This document shows, in pieces, positions 1 through 7,740 of a stretch of 64,000 nucleotides of DNA. Within the stretch, counting starts at the first letter, position 1. The number at the start of each line of letters is the position of its first letter. This DNA is from J051 sp040289295 (GTDB taxonomy: Bacteria; Armatimonadota; Fimbriimonadia; Fimbriimonadales; ATM1). The DNA is taken from the NCBI GenBank assembly GCA_040289295.1, contig PSLA01000002.1, forward strand, positions 54,421-118,420, in the 5' to 3' direction. Below the pieces are notes generated by a model that made no database searches, was not told where the DNA came from, and was given only the letters and a program-made list of their open reading frames with translations. Position numbers and translations under genes: made by a program.

Positions 1-639
1 TGCAGCCTTCCAATCTGCTAAAAACCGTTCAAGGCCGATGTCGGTTAATGGGTGATCGAACAGCTGCTCCATCACCTTGAACGGCATGGTGCTGATGTGC
101 GCGCCGCAGCGCAAAGCCCCGACGACGTGCATCGGGTGGCGGATACTGGCGACCAGGACCTCGCTGGCGAAGCCGTAGGTTTCGACCATCTCGACCGTTT
201 CGGCGACCGCGCTCATCCCCTCGCCGCCGATGTCGTCCACTCGTCCTACGAAGTTGCTGATAAACGTCGCGCCCGCTTTCGCGGCGAGAAGCGCTTGGTT
301 CACGCTGAAGACGAGTGTAACGTTAGTCCTGATTCCTTGCTCGCTCAGCCGGCGCACCGCAGCAATACCATCGGGAAGCAGCGGAACCTTCACAACGATC
401 TGAGGATGCCACGAGGCGATCTCCTCCGCTTCACGGAGGATGCCGTCCAGGTCGGTTGCCACAACCTCGGCGGAGATTGCGCCGCCTGGAACGAGTTCGC
501 AGATCTCGAGCACGGTCTCCTTGAAGCCACGCCCGGCCTTTGCGATCAGGCTGGGGTTCGTGGTTACTCCATCCAGAATGCCCCAACGAGCAGCCTGTGC
601 TACCTCGCGAACGTCGCCGGTGTCGAGGAAAAGTTTCAC
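1..639 (-). CDS. Transaldolase / fructose-6-phosphate aldolase-like protein, C-terminus cut by window edge
   Basis: Class I aldolase of the small transaldolase (FSA/TalC) family, a cytosolic sugar-phosphate enzyme of the non-oxidative pentose phosphate route. The translation starts MKLFLDTGDVREV and has the family motif TTNPSLIAK near residue 26 and the Schiff-base lysine in IVVKVPLL (Lys84). A later stretch reads FISNFVGRVDDIG. The 213 visible residues are nearly the usual 215-220, so only a few C-terminal residues are missing. The start is GTG at 639, because family members begin MKxFLDT. An in-frame TTG at 645 is also possible. The gene begins just after the stop of the upstream lipoprotein gene, so the two are probably co-transcribed. 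Whether the activity is transaldolase or F6P aldolase cannot be decided from sequence. Confidence 0.93.
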   Translation of the reverse strand, partial: MKLFLDTGDVREVAQAARWGILDGVTTNPSLIAKAGRGFKETVLEICELVPGGAISAEVVATDLDGILREAEEIASWHPQIVVKVPLLPDGIAAVRRLSEQGIRTNVTLVFSVNQALLAAKAGATFISNFVGRVDDIGGEGMSAVAETVEMVETYGFASEVLVASIRHPMHVVGALRCGAHISTMPFKVMEQLFDHPLTDIGLERFLADWKAA

Positions 640-646
640 AGCCAAA

Positions 647-1042
647 TTATGACTCGTTGCGGCGGAAGACGAGCGGCGCCTTGGCATCAGGAACGCTGCC
701 TTCGAGCGTCTTGCCGTTCCCTTTTACTACCAGCGTGACCGTCTGCTTGCGGTCGTCGGGGATCGCGACGCCCATGGCTTTCTCTATGCTCAAGGTCACC
801 TTGTCTCCTGCCAGGCTCCACTTACCCCCGATCTCTACCAGCACGTTCATCACAAAAGTGTCGTCCTCGTTTAGTGTCAAAGTGGGCTGAACGTTGGCCA
901 TCATTGCGGCAACGGGGTCCCTCTTCTGTTCCTCGGTAAGGGAGAATTCACCGGAGTAGGAGCCTACGAGGTCGGACTTCTTCAGGCCGCATCCCGCAAC
1001 CATGAGGACAGCCAAGGCGACGAAAGGAAACAGTTTGCGCAT
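647..1042 (-). CDS. Small lipoprotein of unknown function
   Basis: A 131-residue protein starting MRKLFPFVALAVLM with lipobox VAGC, so it is predicted to be lipidated at that cysteine and held in the envelope. The mature part is a short beta-rich sequence (LVGSYSGEFSL, TLTLNEDDTFVMNV, GGKWSLAGDKVTLS). It resembles the neighbouring lipoprotein at 1122-1682: both have a G.(Y/W).GE opening strand, a DxxF.MN strand and a GK(W/Y)..AG strand, so the two look like diverged paralogues. ATG at 1042 is chosen over an in-frame start at 1066 because a CATAAT -10 box ends 6 nt before it. The transaldolase gene follows within 8 nt. I recognise no named family. Confidence 0.75.
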   Translation of the reverse strand: MRKLFPFVALAVLMVAGCGLKKSDLVGSYSGEFSLTEEQKRDPVAAMMANVQPTLTLNEDDTFVMNVLVEIGGKWSLAGDKVTLSIEKAMGVAIPDDRKQTVTLVVKGNGKTLEGSVPDAKAPLVFRRNES

Positions 1043-1048
1043 CCCGTC

Positions 1049-1054
1049 ATTATG
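1049..1054 (-). promoter_or_regulatory. -10 box (CATAAT) of a probable leaderless promoter
   Basis: CATAAT on the minus strand ends 6 nt before the ATG at 1042, so transcription would begin at or next to the start codon. No convincing -35 box is seen. The arrangement matches several other genes in the window. Confidence 0.45.
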
Positions 1055-1121
1055 GCAAAGAAACAAAGGCCCGCTCGCCGCTGCGCGGGCCTGCAGTCAG
1101 GAGAAAGCAACCACGGTGTTG

Positions 1122-1682
1122 CTATGCTCGCGTAAAGACCAGTTCCCCTTCGCCTCCGTTTCCGTCCTTGGTACGCAGCGTGTCGCTATCTTTCGAAATC
1201 TCGAGTATAAGTGGCTTGCTTTCGATCAAAACGCCGGCGTCGTTTCCATTCATTTTCCCGAGGTCGCCCACCTTCATGCCCATGACGGTTTCCGGCGTCA
1301 GGTGCACTGAGTTGCCTGCCTGCCGATACTTGCCTTCGACGGGCACCATCATGTTCATCTTGAACGAACCATCTTCGTCAAACTCGATCCATAAGTCCGA
1401 CAGGAACGCCTTAGCCATCGCCTGGGCGAATTCATCCTCGGGGCTGGGCTTGCCTTCCTTTTTCGGGAGGACGAGCTCGCCCTTCCAGCGGCCGACGAGC
1501 TGGAAGCTATCCGTTTTGGCGCCCTTGCGCGCGGAGGTTTGTTTCGCCCCGTATTGCCTGGCGAGGTGGTCGGCGGAATTTGATTTCACGCCGACCGACG
1601 AATCTACATGCTGACCTGGGGTTCCACTGCAGCCGACAACAAGGAGCGCGCCGGCGGCGAGCCTGGACATCCACTTACCCAT
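1122..1682 (-). CDS. Lipoprotein of unknown function, paralogue of the next gene
   Basis: A 186-residue protein with N-terminus MGKWMSRLAAGALLVVGC, a signal peptide ending in a lipobox (VVGC). A polar linker follows, then a beta-rich domain from about residue 60 (LVGRWKGELVL, DGSFKMNMMVPVEG, YRQAGNSVHLTPE, EGELVFTR). The domain parallels that of the lipoprotein at 647-1042, suggesting tandem duplication. It probably lies on the outer leaflet of a membrane. An internal ATG at 1670 (MSRLAAG) is an equally good start. Function unknown. Confidence 0.7.
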   Translation of the reverse strand: MGKWMSRLAAGALLVVGCSGTPGQHVDSSVGVKSNSADHLARQYGAKQTSARKGAKTDSFQLVGRWKGELVLPKKEGKPSPEDEFAQAMAKAFLSDLWIEFDEDGSFKMNMMVPVEGKYRQAGNSVHLTPETVMGMKVGDLGKMNGNDAGVLIESKPLILEISKDSDTLRTKDGNGGEGELVFTRA

Positions 1683-1809
1683 GCCCCAAGGGTTCCGCAG
1701 ATGGTGGGAAGCGGTACAAGTCGCTTCACCAGATTGCCCAACTTAGGCATTCTTATTGGATTTGTTCATCGCAGGATACGCAACCGCACCGACTTTGATA
1801 CAATGCTTA

Positions 1810-1902
1810 GAGGCATCGAATGCCTCGGTCCACCTGAACAGGGTGAAAGAGCAAAGGTGAAGGAGCAGAAGGTATGGGCGCCCGGCCGGGCGCCCATACC
1901 TT
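1810..1902 (+). ncRNA. Candidate small structured RNA
   Basis: Downstream of TACAAT (1799-1804) come a hairpin with perfect 7-bp stem GAGGCAT / ATGCCTC and CGA loop (1810-1826), a purine-rich single-stranded stretch, and the long palindrome at 1869-1902 that could end the transcript. A transcript of about 90 nt with hairpins at both ends would result. There is no -35 box, no U-tract after the palindrome, and no known RNA family is recognised. Confidence 0.22.
1869..1902. repeat. Perfect 34-bp palindrome
   Basis: The core half-site GGTATGGGCGCCCGG (1871-1885) is followed at once by its exact reverse complement. One flanking AA/TT pair on each side brings the perfect symmetry to 34 bp. It could form a very stable hairpin, a terminator on either strand, or a site for a dimeric protein. 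No copy was noticed elsewhere in the window. Confidence 0.85.
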
Positions 1903-2052
1903 GTTGGCGAGCAGCGTGCGTGCCTTCGGGTAGGCATACCTCATGCGCTGACCAGAAGCGACCCCAAGATCTTCTCCGCATTCCCACCACGGTGTAGTGA
2001 GACATACTCGCGGATCCATGCCGCTTGGAGGGAGCGTCTGAACGCGCGCGGG

Positions 2053-3447
2053 TTGAACAACGGCCTGTGGCTCGGGCTGAAGCCCGCTGTCCAGTTTTTG
2101 GCCGGCGCGGTGTTGCTTCGCCAGAACCCGGCGCTCGCAGCCGAGTTCTACACCCTTCTCCTGCTATGGACCGCAGGGTACGAGGCTTGCTCCCTCCTCG
2201 CGGACAGGCAACTCGTGGTGCTCGCGAACCAGGCGAAGCGCATGCCGCTCGTTGCGTTCCGCTCGCTCCTGCCGTTGCTCGTCGCCGCAGGCGCTGCGCT
2301 GGCTGTCCTTTGCGGGGGGATCGGTTCATCTCTAACGGAGGCGACCATTCTCACTGCAATCGGTATGTGCGCGCTCGGGGCGGTGGCGGGCATCTCCGAG
2401 GCGGGCTTCTGGGCCGCAGCAGCAGAGGTTGGCGCCTTCCGCACGCTCGCCGGGGTGCGGCTGCTCTCGACGGGGGCGTTCTTCGCGCTGCTCATCGCCG
2501 CGGCGAGGGGCGTCGGAAGCGTTGCACTCGCGCTCGCTGCCGAGACGGCTATCGTCACGCTGGTTTTCGCGGCCCTCCACGGTTGGGAGGTTTCAAGTGC
2601 AAAGCCGGTGCGACTGCCCGCGGTGCGCATATTCGGCTTCTACCTGGTGAAGGGAGTGAGCTACCTGAATCGCTTCGTTGAATCCTGGTGGGCCGTGGGC
2701 ACCCTGAGCGGCATTGCGCTGGCAGCGTTCCGCGTAGGTCTCGCGCCGAAATCGTTCCTGATGATGGCTTTCACTGCGCTCGTGCAGCCAACGCTCTTTC
2801 GCGTGAGCGCAAGCGATTGGAGGGAGCGGCGCGACGAGGCACGGAAAGAAGTTGTGCAGACCGCAGACTTGCTCATCGTCCTCGCCTCGGGCACGGTCGT
2901 GTTCACCTCCGCCGCTACGTTGCTGCTTCCAGCTCTCCTGAAGCCATACCGGGACGCGCTCGGAGTCGCATGGGTGAGCCTTGCGTTCTTCTGCGGGCCG
3001 GGCTGGTTCGGAATGCTGGCGTCTTCGCTCCTCACAAACTGGGGCGCAATTCGTCTCCCGATCCTTGCGACGGTCGGAGGCGTGCTGATGCGATCCGGAG
3101 TGTATGGGCTTCTGGTTCTTGGTGACCGGCTCACGCTACTCTCGATGGCGTTGGTCGCTGAGGCGGTAACCGCGGCGGCGCAGAACGCGTTCTGGCGGAG
3201 GGTTCTCGCCGCGGAGATCTGGACGGTTGATTGCCGCGTCGTCTACCGCGTGCTCGGGCGGAGTTGCCTCACGCTGGGGTCGCTGTTGTTCTGGCTCACG
3301 ACCGCCGGCGCCCTGCCGCTGATCGTGCTTTGCGTGACTCACACGCTCGTAGCCGTGGATGCGGCGGCGGAAGCGCGGGCAGCGACTCAGTCGTCCAGGC
3401 GCACACCGAGAACGGAGAGGACACGATCGAGGTCGTCGTCTGAGTAG
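2053..3447 (+). CDS. Multi-pass membrane protein, possibly flippase-like
   Basis: A 464-residue protein with about ten to twelve hydrophobic segments spread along its length, such as LLVAAGAALAVLCGG, LIVLASGTVVFTSAATLLL and ILATVGGVLMRSGVYGLLVL. The general pattern resembles polysaccharide or oligosaccharide flippases (MATE/MOP superfamily), but I see no diagnostic motif. The TTG start at 2053 is weak. Coding character continues upstream with residues such as IHAAWRERLNARG, so the true N-terminus may be earlier or the gene may be 5'-damaged. The last 61 bp overlap the convergent parB gene, and the Arg/Ser-rich tail (RRTPRTERTRSRSSSE) comes from that overlap. Confidence 0.6.
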   Translation: MNNGLWLGLKPAVQFLAGAVLLRQNPALAAEFYTLLLLWTAGYEACSLLADRQLVVLANQAKRMPLVAFRSLLPLLVAAGAALAVLCGGIGSSLTEATILTAIGMCALGAVAGISEAGFWAAAAEVGAFRTLAGVRLLSTGAFFALLIAAARGVGSVALALAAETAIVTLVFAALHGWEVSSAKPVRLPAVRIFGFYLVKGVSYLNRFVESWWAVGTLSGIALAAFRVGLAPKSFLMMAFTALVQPTLFRVSASDWRERRDEARKEVVQTADLLIVLASGTVVFTSAATLLLPALLKPYRDALGVAWVSLAFFCGPGWFGMLASSLLTNWGAIRLPILATVGGVLMRSGVYGLLVLGDRLTLLSMALVAEAVTAAAQNAFWRRVLAAEIWTVDCRVVYRVLGRSCLTLGSLLFWLTTAGALPLIVLCVTHTLVAVDAAAEARAATQSSRRTPRTERTRSRSSSE

Positions 3448-4241
3448 AAGAAGACCTCAAGCTTTCCGCCCTCCTTCTTGCGCACGATGCGTACCGGGAC
3501 ACCGAGGCGCTCGCTCGCAGCCTGCTCAAGAGGTGTCGGCGCCGATCGAGGTTTCGCCTTCGTCCCGGAAGCGCCCCTTTGTTGGGCCAGACGCTCGACC
3601 TCGCGAACGGTCAGGTCTTTCTCCAAAATTCTGCGATACACAGCGAGCATCTCCGCCTGTGTTTCGAATTGAAGGAGCGCCCGGGCGTGGCCTTCTGTAA
3701 TCTTGCCTACTGAGAGCCCTTGCTGGATTTCCTGCGGCAGACGAAGCAGGCGTAGCGCGTTCGCGACCGAGGAACGGGACTTGCCAACGCGCTCGGCTAC
3801 CTGCTCTTGCGTCAGCCCGAAGCGCTCGATCAGCACCGCGTACGCCGACGCAGCCTCCAGCGCCTGCAGGTCTTGCCGTTGGAGATTCTCGATCAGCGCG
3901 AGCGCGAGGGAATCGGTGCCGTCGCTGGTTCGCACCACGACGGGCACGCGCTCGATGCCTGCCAACTTCGCGGCGCGCCACCGCCTTTCGCCCGCGATGA
4001 TCTCGTAGCGATCGTGCCCGATGGGGCGGACCACGATCGGCTGCAGCACGCCGACCCGGCGGACGGACTCAGCTAACTCAGCCAGTGCATCTTCGTCGAA
4101 CCCTCTCCGCGGCTGGTCGGCGTTCGGTTCGATGCACTCAACCGACACCTCCTTAACGGAAGCAGCGTCCTGCTCACCGATAAGTTGCACCAGTCCCTTT
4201 CCCAGAACCTTGCGAACCTGCGACATACCTTCATGTTCCAC
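3387..4241 (-). CDS. parB: Chromosome partitioning protein ParB
   Basis: ParB/Spo0J DNA-binding CTPase that loads at parS sites and works with ParA in chromosome segregation. The N-terminus has the ParA-interacting motif LGKGLVQLI (13-21). The ParB/Srx domain includes ADQPRRGF and the CTP-binding motif GERRWRAAKLAG (84-95). The helix-turn-helix lies around LTQEQVAERVGKSRSSVAN, and a C-terminal dimerisation region ends LGVRLDD. The length of 284 is normal. The start is GTG at 4241, with AAGGAG about 11 nt upstream. An internal ATG at 4226 (MSQVRKVLG) is an alternative. It lies 23 bp after parA in the same operon. I found no parS sequence in the window. Confidence 0.97.
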   Translation of the reverse strand: MEHEGMSQVRKVLGKGLVQLIGEQDAASVKEVSVECIEPNADQPRRGFDEDALAELAESVRRVGVLQPIVVRPIGHDRYEIIAGERRWRAAKLAGIERVPVVVRTSDGTDSLALALIENLQRQDLQALEAASAYAVLIERFGLTQEQVAERVGKSRSSVANALRLLRLPQEIQQGLSVGKITEGHARALLQFETQAEMLAVYRRILEKDLTVREVERLAQQRGASGTKAKPRSAPTPLEQAASERLGVPVRIVRKKEGGKLEVFFYSDDDLDRVLSVLGVRLDD

Positions 4242-4264
4242 TTCTCGTAACTCTCCTTCTCAAT

Positions 4265-5056
4265 CTATTGTAAGGACGCTCCGCCCGGAGTAGACGGGGT
4301 GACCTCGTCGAGAACCTCTTCGGCGAACTCTCGATACGCCACGGAGCCTTTCGCATCCGGATAGAGCAGCACCGCGGGCTGACCGAAGCCGGGTGCTTCG
4401 CTAAGACGAACGTTTCGCGGAATCTCCGTCTTCGCCACCTTCTGGCCGAAGAAGTTGCGAACTTCCTCCGCGACCTGTTGACTCAAGCGGTTGCGCGGAT
4501 CGTACATCGTCAGAATTACCGATGCAATTTGTAGCTCCGGATTGATGCGCTTCTGGATGAGCTCGATGGTCTTGAGCAATTGACTCAGTCCTTCGAGAGC
4601 GTAATACTCGCATTGCATCGGAATCAGCGCGCCCTCGGCGGCAGCGAGCGCGTTGATGGTGAGAATGCCGAGCGAGGGCGGCGCATCGAGGAACACCCAG
4701 TCGTACTGCTCCACGATCGGCTCCAACGCCTCGCGAAGCACCATCTCCCTCCCCACCTTCCCGAGGAGCGCAGGCTCAGCGCCGGCGAGGTCGAGGTTCG
4801 AGGGGAGCAGCTCCAGCCCAGCCACAACCGAGCCCGTGATCGCCTCCTCCGCCGCCACGCCCTCGACGAGAACGTCGTACAGCGTATGGCGAATCTGCTT
4901 CCGGTCAACGCCCGCGCCGCTGCTTGCGTTCCCTTGCGGGTCGGCGTCAACCAGCAGCACCCGCTTGCCGCGCTGGGCGAGTACTGCGGCAAGATTGACC
5001 GCCGTGGTGGTCTTTCCGACCCCACCTTTCTGGTTGACCACGGCCCAGACTGGCAC
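4265..5056 (-). CDS. parA: Chromosome partitioning ATPase ParA (Soj)
   Basis: Deviant-Walker ATPase that forms dynamic gradients on the nucleoid to move ParB-parS complexes. It begins MPVWAVVNQKGGVGKTTTA, with the deviant Walker A at residues 10-17. The motif VDADPQGN follows at 36-43, and FLDAPPSLG (Walker A'/B region) comes near residue 120. The length of 263 is typical for chromosomal ParA. The start is GTG at 5056, with a -10 box TACAAT (5069-5064) ending 7 nt before it and no Shine-Dalgarno, so the mRNA is probably leaderless. It diverges from nadC across 56 bp. Confidence 0.97.
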   Translation of the reverse strand: MPVWAVVNQKGGVGKTTTAVNLAAVLAQRGKRVLLVDADPQGNASSGAGVDRKQIRHTLYDVLVEGVAAEEAITGSVVAGLELLPSNLDLAGAEPALLGKVGREMVLREALEPIVEQYDWVFLDAPPSLGILTINALAAAEGALIPMQCEYYALEGLSQLLKTIELIQKRINPELQIASVILTMYDPRNRLSQQVAEEVRNFFGQKVAKTEIPRNVRLSEAPGFGQPAVLLYPDAKGSVAYREFAEEVLDEVTPSTPGGASLQ

Positions 5057-5112
5057 GGTGCGTATTGTAGCCGTTCCCGCCGCACCGTGTCTTTTGGATA
5101 ATCTACCGGGTT
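5057..5112. promoter_or_regulatory. Divergent promoter region parA / nadC
   Basis: Only 56 bp separate the two GTG starts. For parA, TACAAT lies on the minus strand at 5069-5064, 7 nt before the start. For nadC, GATAAT lies at 5097-5102, 10 nt before the start. Neither gene has a Shine-Dalgarno, so both transcripts should have almost no 5' leader. -35 boxes are not obvious. Confidence 0.6.
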
Positions 5113-5967
5113 GTGGAGCCGTTCTTAGGGGATCCCCCGTTCGGTTGGATTGACACCGTGGAGCAAGCGCTAAGCGAAGACCTCGGCACCGGCGACGTTA
5201 CGCGGCACGCCGTACCGGAGGACGCCAAGGTTGCCTACACGATCGAGGCGCAAGCCGATGGTGTAATCAGCGGGTTAGGCGTAGCCAACCACCTTCTCGG
5301 CTGGTTAGAGGGGGCGGACCCGGACGAGTTCGTTGAGTGGAAGTTCGTTGACGGCGACCGCATCCGAAACGGCGACGTTGTCCTGGAAGGATACTACAAC
5401 GCAAGGCTGCTTCTTCAGACCGAGCGGACGGTACTGAACTTCCTCATGCACCTCTCCGGTGTCGCGACGCTGACGGCGAAGTTCGTCGAGGCCGTCCAAG
5501 GCACACGAGCACAAATTACCGACACGAGAAAGACGCTACCATGCCTGCGCGCCTTCCAGAAATACGCCGTGCGGTGTGGAGGTGGCAGAAACCACCGCAT
5601 GTCGCTATCCGACGGCGTGCTCATCAAGGACAACCACATACGCGCCGTCGGCGGCATACCCGAAGCCATCGCAGCAGTCCGTGCCGAGGTGAGCCACACA
5701 CTCAAGATCGAAGTCGAGTGCTCAACGGTCGCGCAGGTGGACCGCGCGCTCAGCGCCGGCGCGGATGTCATTCTGCTCGACAATATGTCCGTGGGCGAAA
5801 TGCGCGACGCCGTCAGCATTTGCCAGGGGCGTGCCATACTCGAAGCCAGCGGCGGTATTACGCTGGAAACCGTGCGCGAGGTAGCAGAAACGGGCGTTGA
5901 CTACATCAGCGTCGGCACGCTGACCCACTCTGCGCCGTCGCTCCCGTTCCACCTTGAAGTGCGATGA
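5113..5967 (+). CDS. nadC: Nicotinate-nucleotide pyrophosphorylase (carboxylating)
   Basis: Quinolinate phosphoribosyltransferase, which converts quinolinate plus PRPP to nicotinate mononucleotide in de novo NAD synthesis. The family signatures are present: SEDLGTGDVT (21-30), ERTVLNFLMHLSGVAT (104-119), DTRKT (137-141), RCGGGRNHR (154-162), KDNH (172-175) and the phosphate-binding C-terminal stretch ISVGTLTHSAP. The length of 284 is normal. GTG at 5113 sits 10 nt after a GATAAT -10 box. It overlaps birA by 4 nt (ATGA), so the two are translationally coupled. nadB lies 42 kb away in this window and nadA is not here. Confidence 0.97.
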   Translation: MEPFLGDPPFGWIDTVEQALSEDLGTGDVTRHAVPEDAKVAYTIEAQADGVISGLGVANHLLGWLEGADPDEFVEWKFVDGDRIRNGDVVLEGYYNARLLLQTERTVLNFLMHLSGVATLTAKFVEAVQGTRAQITDTRKTLPCLRAFQKYAVRCGGGRNHRMSLSDGVLIKDNHIRAVGGIPEAIAAVRAEVSHTLKIEVECSTVAQVDRALSAGADVILLDNMSVGEMRDAVSICQGRAILEASGGITLETVREVAETGVDYISVGTLTHSAPSLPFHLEVR

Positions 5968-6692
5968 TTGTGCCCCGGGGCAAGATTCTGCACGTGCCGG
6001 AACTGGAGTCCACGCAAAACGAACTCGCTCGCTGGGTTCGGAGCGGCAATCGCACAGTCATCGGAGTTCGTGCGGATCACCAGACAGCAGGACGGGGCCG
6101 CCTCGGACGGCCCTGGTTAACCCCCCCTGGCGAGGCGCTCGCCCTCTCTTTAGCCCTTTACGACTACGTGGACTGGGCGCAGCCTCAACTGCTCGGAATG
6201 GCGGTTGCGCTCGCCGTCGCTCGCTCACTCGACCTGCTGCTTCAGTGGCCGAACGACCTCGCGCTGGAAACTCACGGCGGGCTTCGCAAGGCGGGTGGCG
6301 TGTTGGCGGAGATGGTGCCCACCGGCGACGGCAAGGTGCCCGTTGTCGGCATCGGAGTGAACCTAACTGTGCGGCACTTCCCGCCTGACCTCCCATTCGC
6401 CACCTCGCTGACTCTTTCAGGACGGCCCGCCCCCACGCCTGAGCAGGCACAGAAACTCATCCTTGCCGCGCTTGCGGAGGTCCCGGAACCGAACACCTGG
6501 TCGGCGCTGAACGACCTGTGGATGGAACGAGACCGCACAGCCGGCAAACGGTATCTGGTGCGCGATACACCGCGCGAGGCGCTCGGAGTGGACGGCCAGG
6601 GGCACCTGTTGCTCCGCACAGAGGACGGCGTAGTCGCCGTGCCATCAGCCGAGGCTTGGTACGGCGACGCCTCAGGAACCTTGGAGACGTAG
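5964..6692 (+). CDS. birA: Biotin--[acetyl-CoA-carboxylase] ligase
   Basis: Biotin protein ligase that activates biotin with ATP and attaches it to the carboxylase biotin carrier protein. The biotinyl-AMP loop GRGRLGRPW is at residues 43-51. The WPND motif is present as LQWPNDLA (94-100, with Gln where Lys is usual), followed by the catalytic lysine in LRKAGGVLAEM (Lys109) and GIGVNLT. The 242-residue protein has no N-terminal helix-turn-helix, so it is a group I enzyme without repressor function. It is coupled to nadC, and its 3' end overlaps the convergent metallophosphoesterase gene by 21 bp. Confidence 0.95.
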   Translation: MIVPRGKILHVPELESTQNELARWVRSGNRTVIGVRADHQTAGRGRLGRPWLTPPGEALALSLALYDYVDWAQPQLLGMAVALAVARSLDLLLQWPNDLALETHGGLRKAGGVLAEMVPTGDGKVPVVGIGVNLTVRHFPPDLPFATSLTLSGRPAPTPEQAQKLILAALAEVPEPNTWSALNDLWMERDRTAGKRYLVRDTPREALGVDGQGHLLLRTEDGVVAVPSAEAWYGDASGTLET

Positions 6693-7430
6693 CGGCTCCA
6701 GTCGCGTCCTCAGGCGCCCGGCTTTGAACTCGTGAACTCCCGCGAAGTACGCGTGCGCGCCCACGTGTGCGATCCAGGTGCAGCCGACTCGAAGTGGCTC
6801 TTCGAGGAGGTCGTGGCTGTGGCCGCCCAGGATGATGTCTACACCGGGCACCTCCTCGGCGAGGCGTTTGTCGCTTCGCAGCCCGATATGCGTTAGGGCG
6901 ACGAGTACTTTGCAGCGAGGGCGTAGCCACTCGACGCATTCACGTGCAGCCTCGATCGGGTCTCGATGCAGGAACGCACTCACCGCGCGCGCAGCCATTC
7001 GCTCCGTAACCATCGGCACCATGACGCCGAACACTCCGATGTCGCCCAGCGTCATCGCTGATGCAAGCGGTGGTTGACTGCCCAACAGCAATGCTCGATT
7101 CGGCGGCGGGAGCAGCGGCTTGTGGGCGCGCCCGTTCCAGCTCATGTTCGCCGCGAGCAACGGATGGCGACAACCCCGAAGTTTGCGCCGGAACGCTGCG
7201 GACGACACGTGGAACTCACGGTTGCCGGGCGCACCTGCGTCACACTCGGCGCGGGAGAGGCGCCCCCAAACGGGGTCTTGCCTGGTGGGCGCGCCGACGT
7301 TACCGCTCTTGACCGCGTCGCCGCAGTCGAAGTACCTCGTCGCGCCGGCTCTGAGTTGCAACAGCCGCTCGAGCCCTGGGTCGTCGAGCCTGCCGTGCAT
7401 GTCGGCAGTGTGGAGGAGCACAAGTTCCAC
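6672..7430 (-). CDS. Metallophosphoesterase / 5'-nucleotidase-like protein
   Basis: Calcineurin-like two-metal phosphoesterase domain related to UshA/YfkN 5'-nucleotidases. Metal-site motifs appear in order: LHTADMHGRL, FDCGDAVKSG, GNREFH, ALTHIGLRSD and GGHSHD. The usual GNHE motif reads GNRE, so the histidine normally used in catalysis is Arg. Only the catalytic domain is present (252 residues); there is no C-terminal nucleotidase domain and no signal peptide. The GTG at 7430 is chosen because TATAAG ends 7 nt before it. The TTG at 7493 has a ribosome site only 2 nt away. It overlaps birA by 21 bp at its 3' end. Confidence 0.82.
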   Translation of the reverse strand: MELVLLHTADMHGRLDDPGLERLLQLRAGATRYFDCGDAVKSGNVGAPTRQDPVWGRLSRAECDAGAPGNREFHVSSAAFRRKLRGCRHPLLAANMSWNGRAHKPLLPPPNRALLLGSQPPLASAMTLGDIGVFGVMVPMVTERMAARAVSAFLHRDPIEAARECVEWLRPRCKVLVALTHIGLRSDKRLAEEVPGVDIILGGHSHDLLEEPLRVGCTWIAHVGAHAYFAGVHEFKAGRLRTRLEPLRLQGS

Positions 7431-7740
7431 GGAGCGGCTTATACTCGTTTGGGAGGCGGCGGATGGTTGCGCGATCCGATCTCGCCATTCCAATGCTCCC
7501 CCCTAGAGGATATGGGAGTCCCGCCCACGACATTTATCGGCGATGTCCTCCCCGAGGCGCCGGCGGGTGCGCGGCGGCCGCCCCAGCCCCTGCTCTAACA
7601 GCATGCGACCTTGCCCATAATTTTACGGGATTTTCACGCTTTTGAGGCCTTTTTGCCTGTCGGTTGCAGTCAGATGGTGTACAATATCGTGTGTCGCCTC
7701 ATTGGCAAGTGACGAATTCACGAAAATGGGAGAGAAATCT
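7431..7740. other. Intergenic region
   Basis: This stretch holds the upstream regions of two divergent genes and no ORF I believe in. The minus-strand side carries TATAAG for the metallophosphoesterase. The plus-strand side carries TACAAT at 7680-7685, which would give the PEP-CTERM gene a leader of about 50 nt. A very GC-rich patch (7555-7590) lies between them. Confidence 0.5.
7438..7443 (-). promoter_or_regulatory. -10 box (TATAAG), leaderless type
   Basis: TATAAG on the minus strand is followed by 7 nt and then the GTG start at 7430. This fixes the start of the metallophosphoesterase and repeats the leaderless arrangement seen at parA and other genes. Confidence 0.5.

Larger units (their letters stand above)
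1683..2052. other. Intergenic region between divergent genes
   Basis: No convincing gene is visible, but there is structure: a -10-like TACAAT at 1799-1804, a 7-bp hairpin at 1810-1826 and a perfect palindrome at 1869-1902. The frame of the downstream membrane protein stays open back to 1861 with high third-position GC from about 1950, although no ATG, GTG or TTG occurs in that frame before 2053. Confidence 0.5.

Noticed and set aside
52..738. Long plus-strand ORF over the first 700 bases
   Set aside because: It is antisense to a clear transaldolase-family gene whose motifs and lysine are intact, and its translation has no domain character.
1743..2329. Minus-strand ORFs across the palindrome at 1.9 kb
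   Set aside because: They are Arg/Pro/Ser-rich shadows caused by high GC and the palindrome and are inconsistent with the plus-strand membrane protein gene.
3300..5200. parS sites near parAB
   Set aside because: I looked for TGTTTCACGTGAAACA-like sequences across the window and found none. They may lie elsewhere or differ in this lineage.
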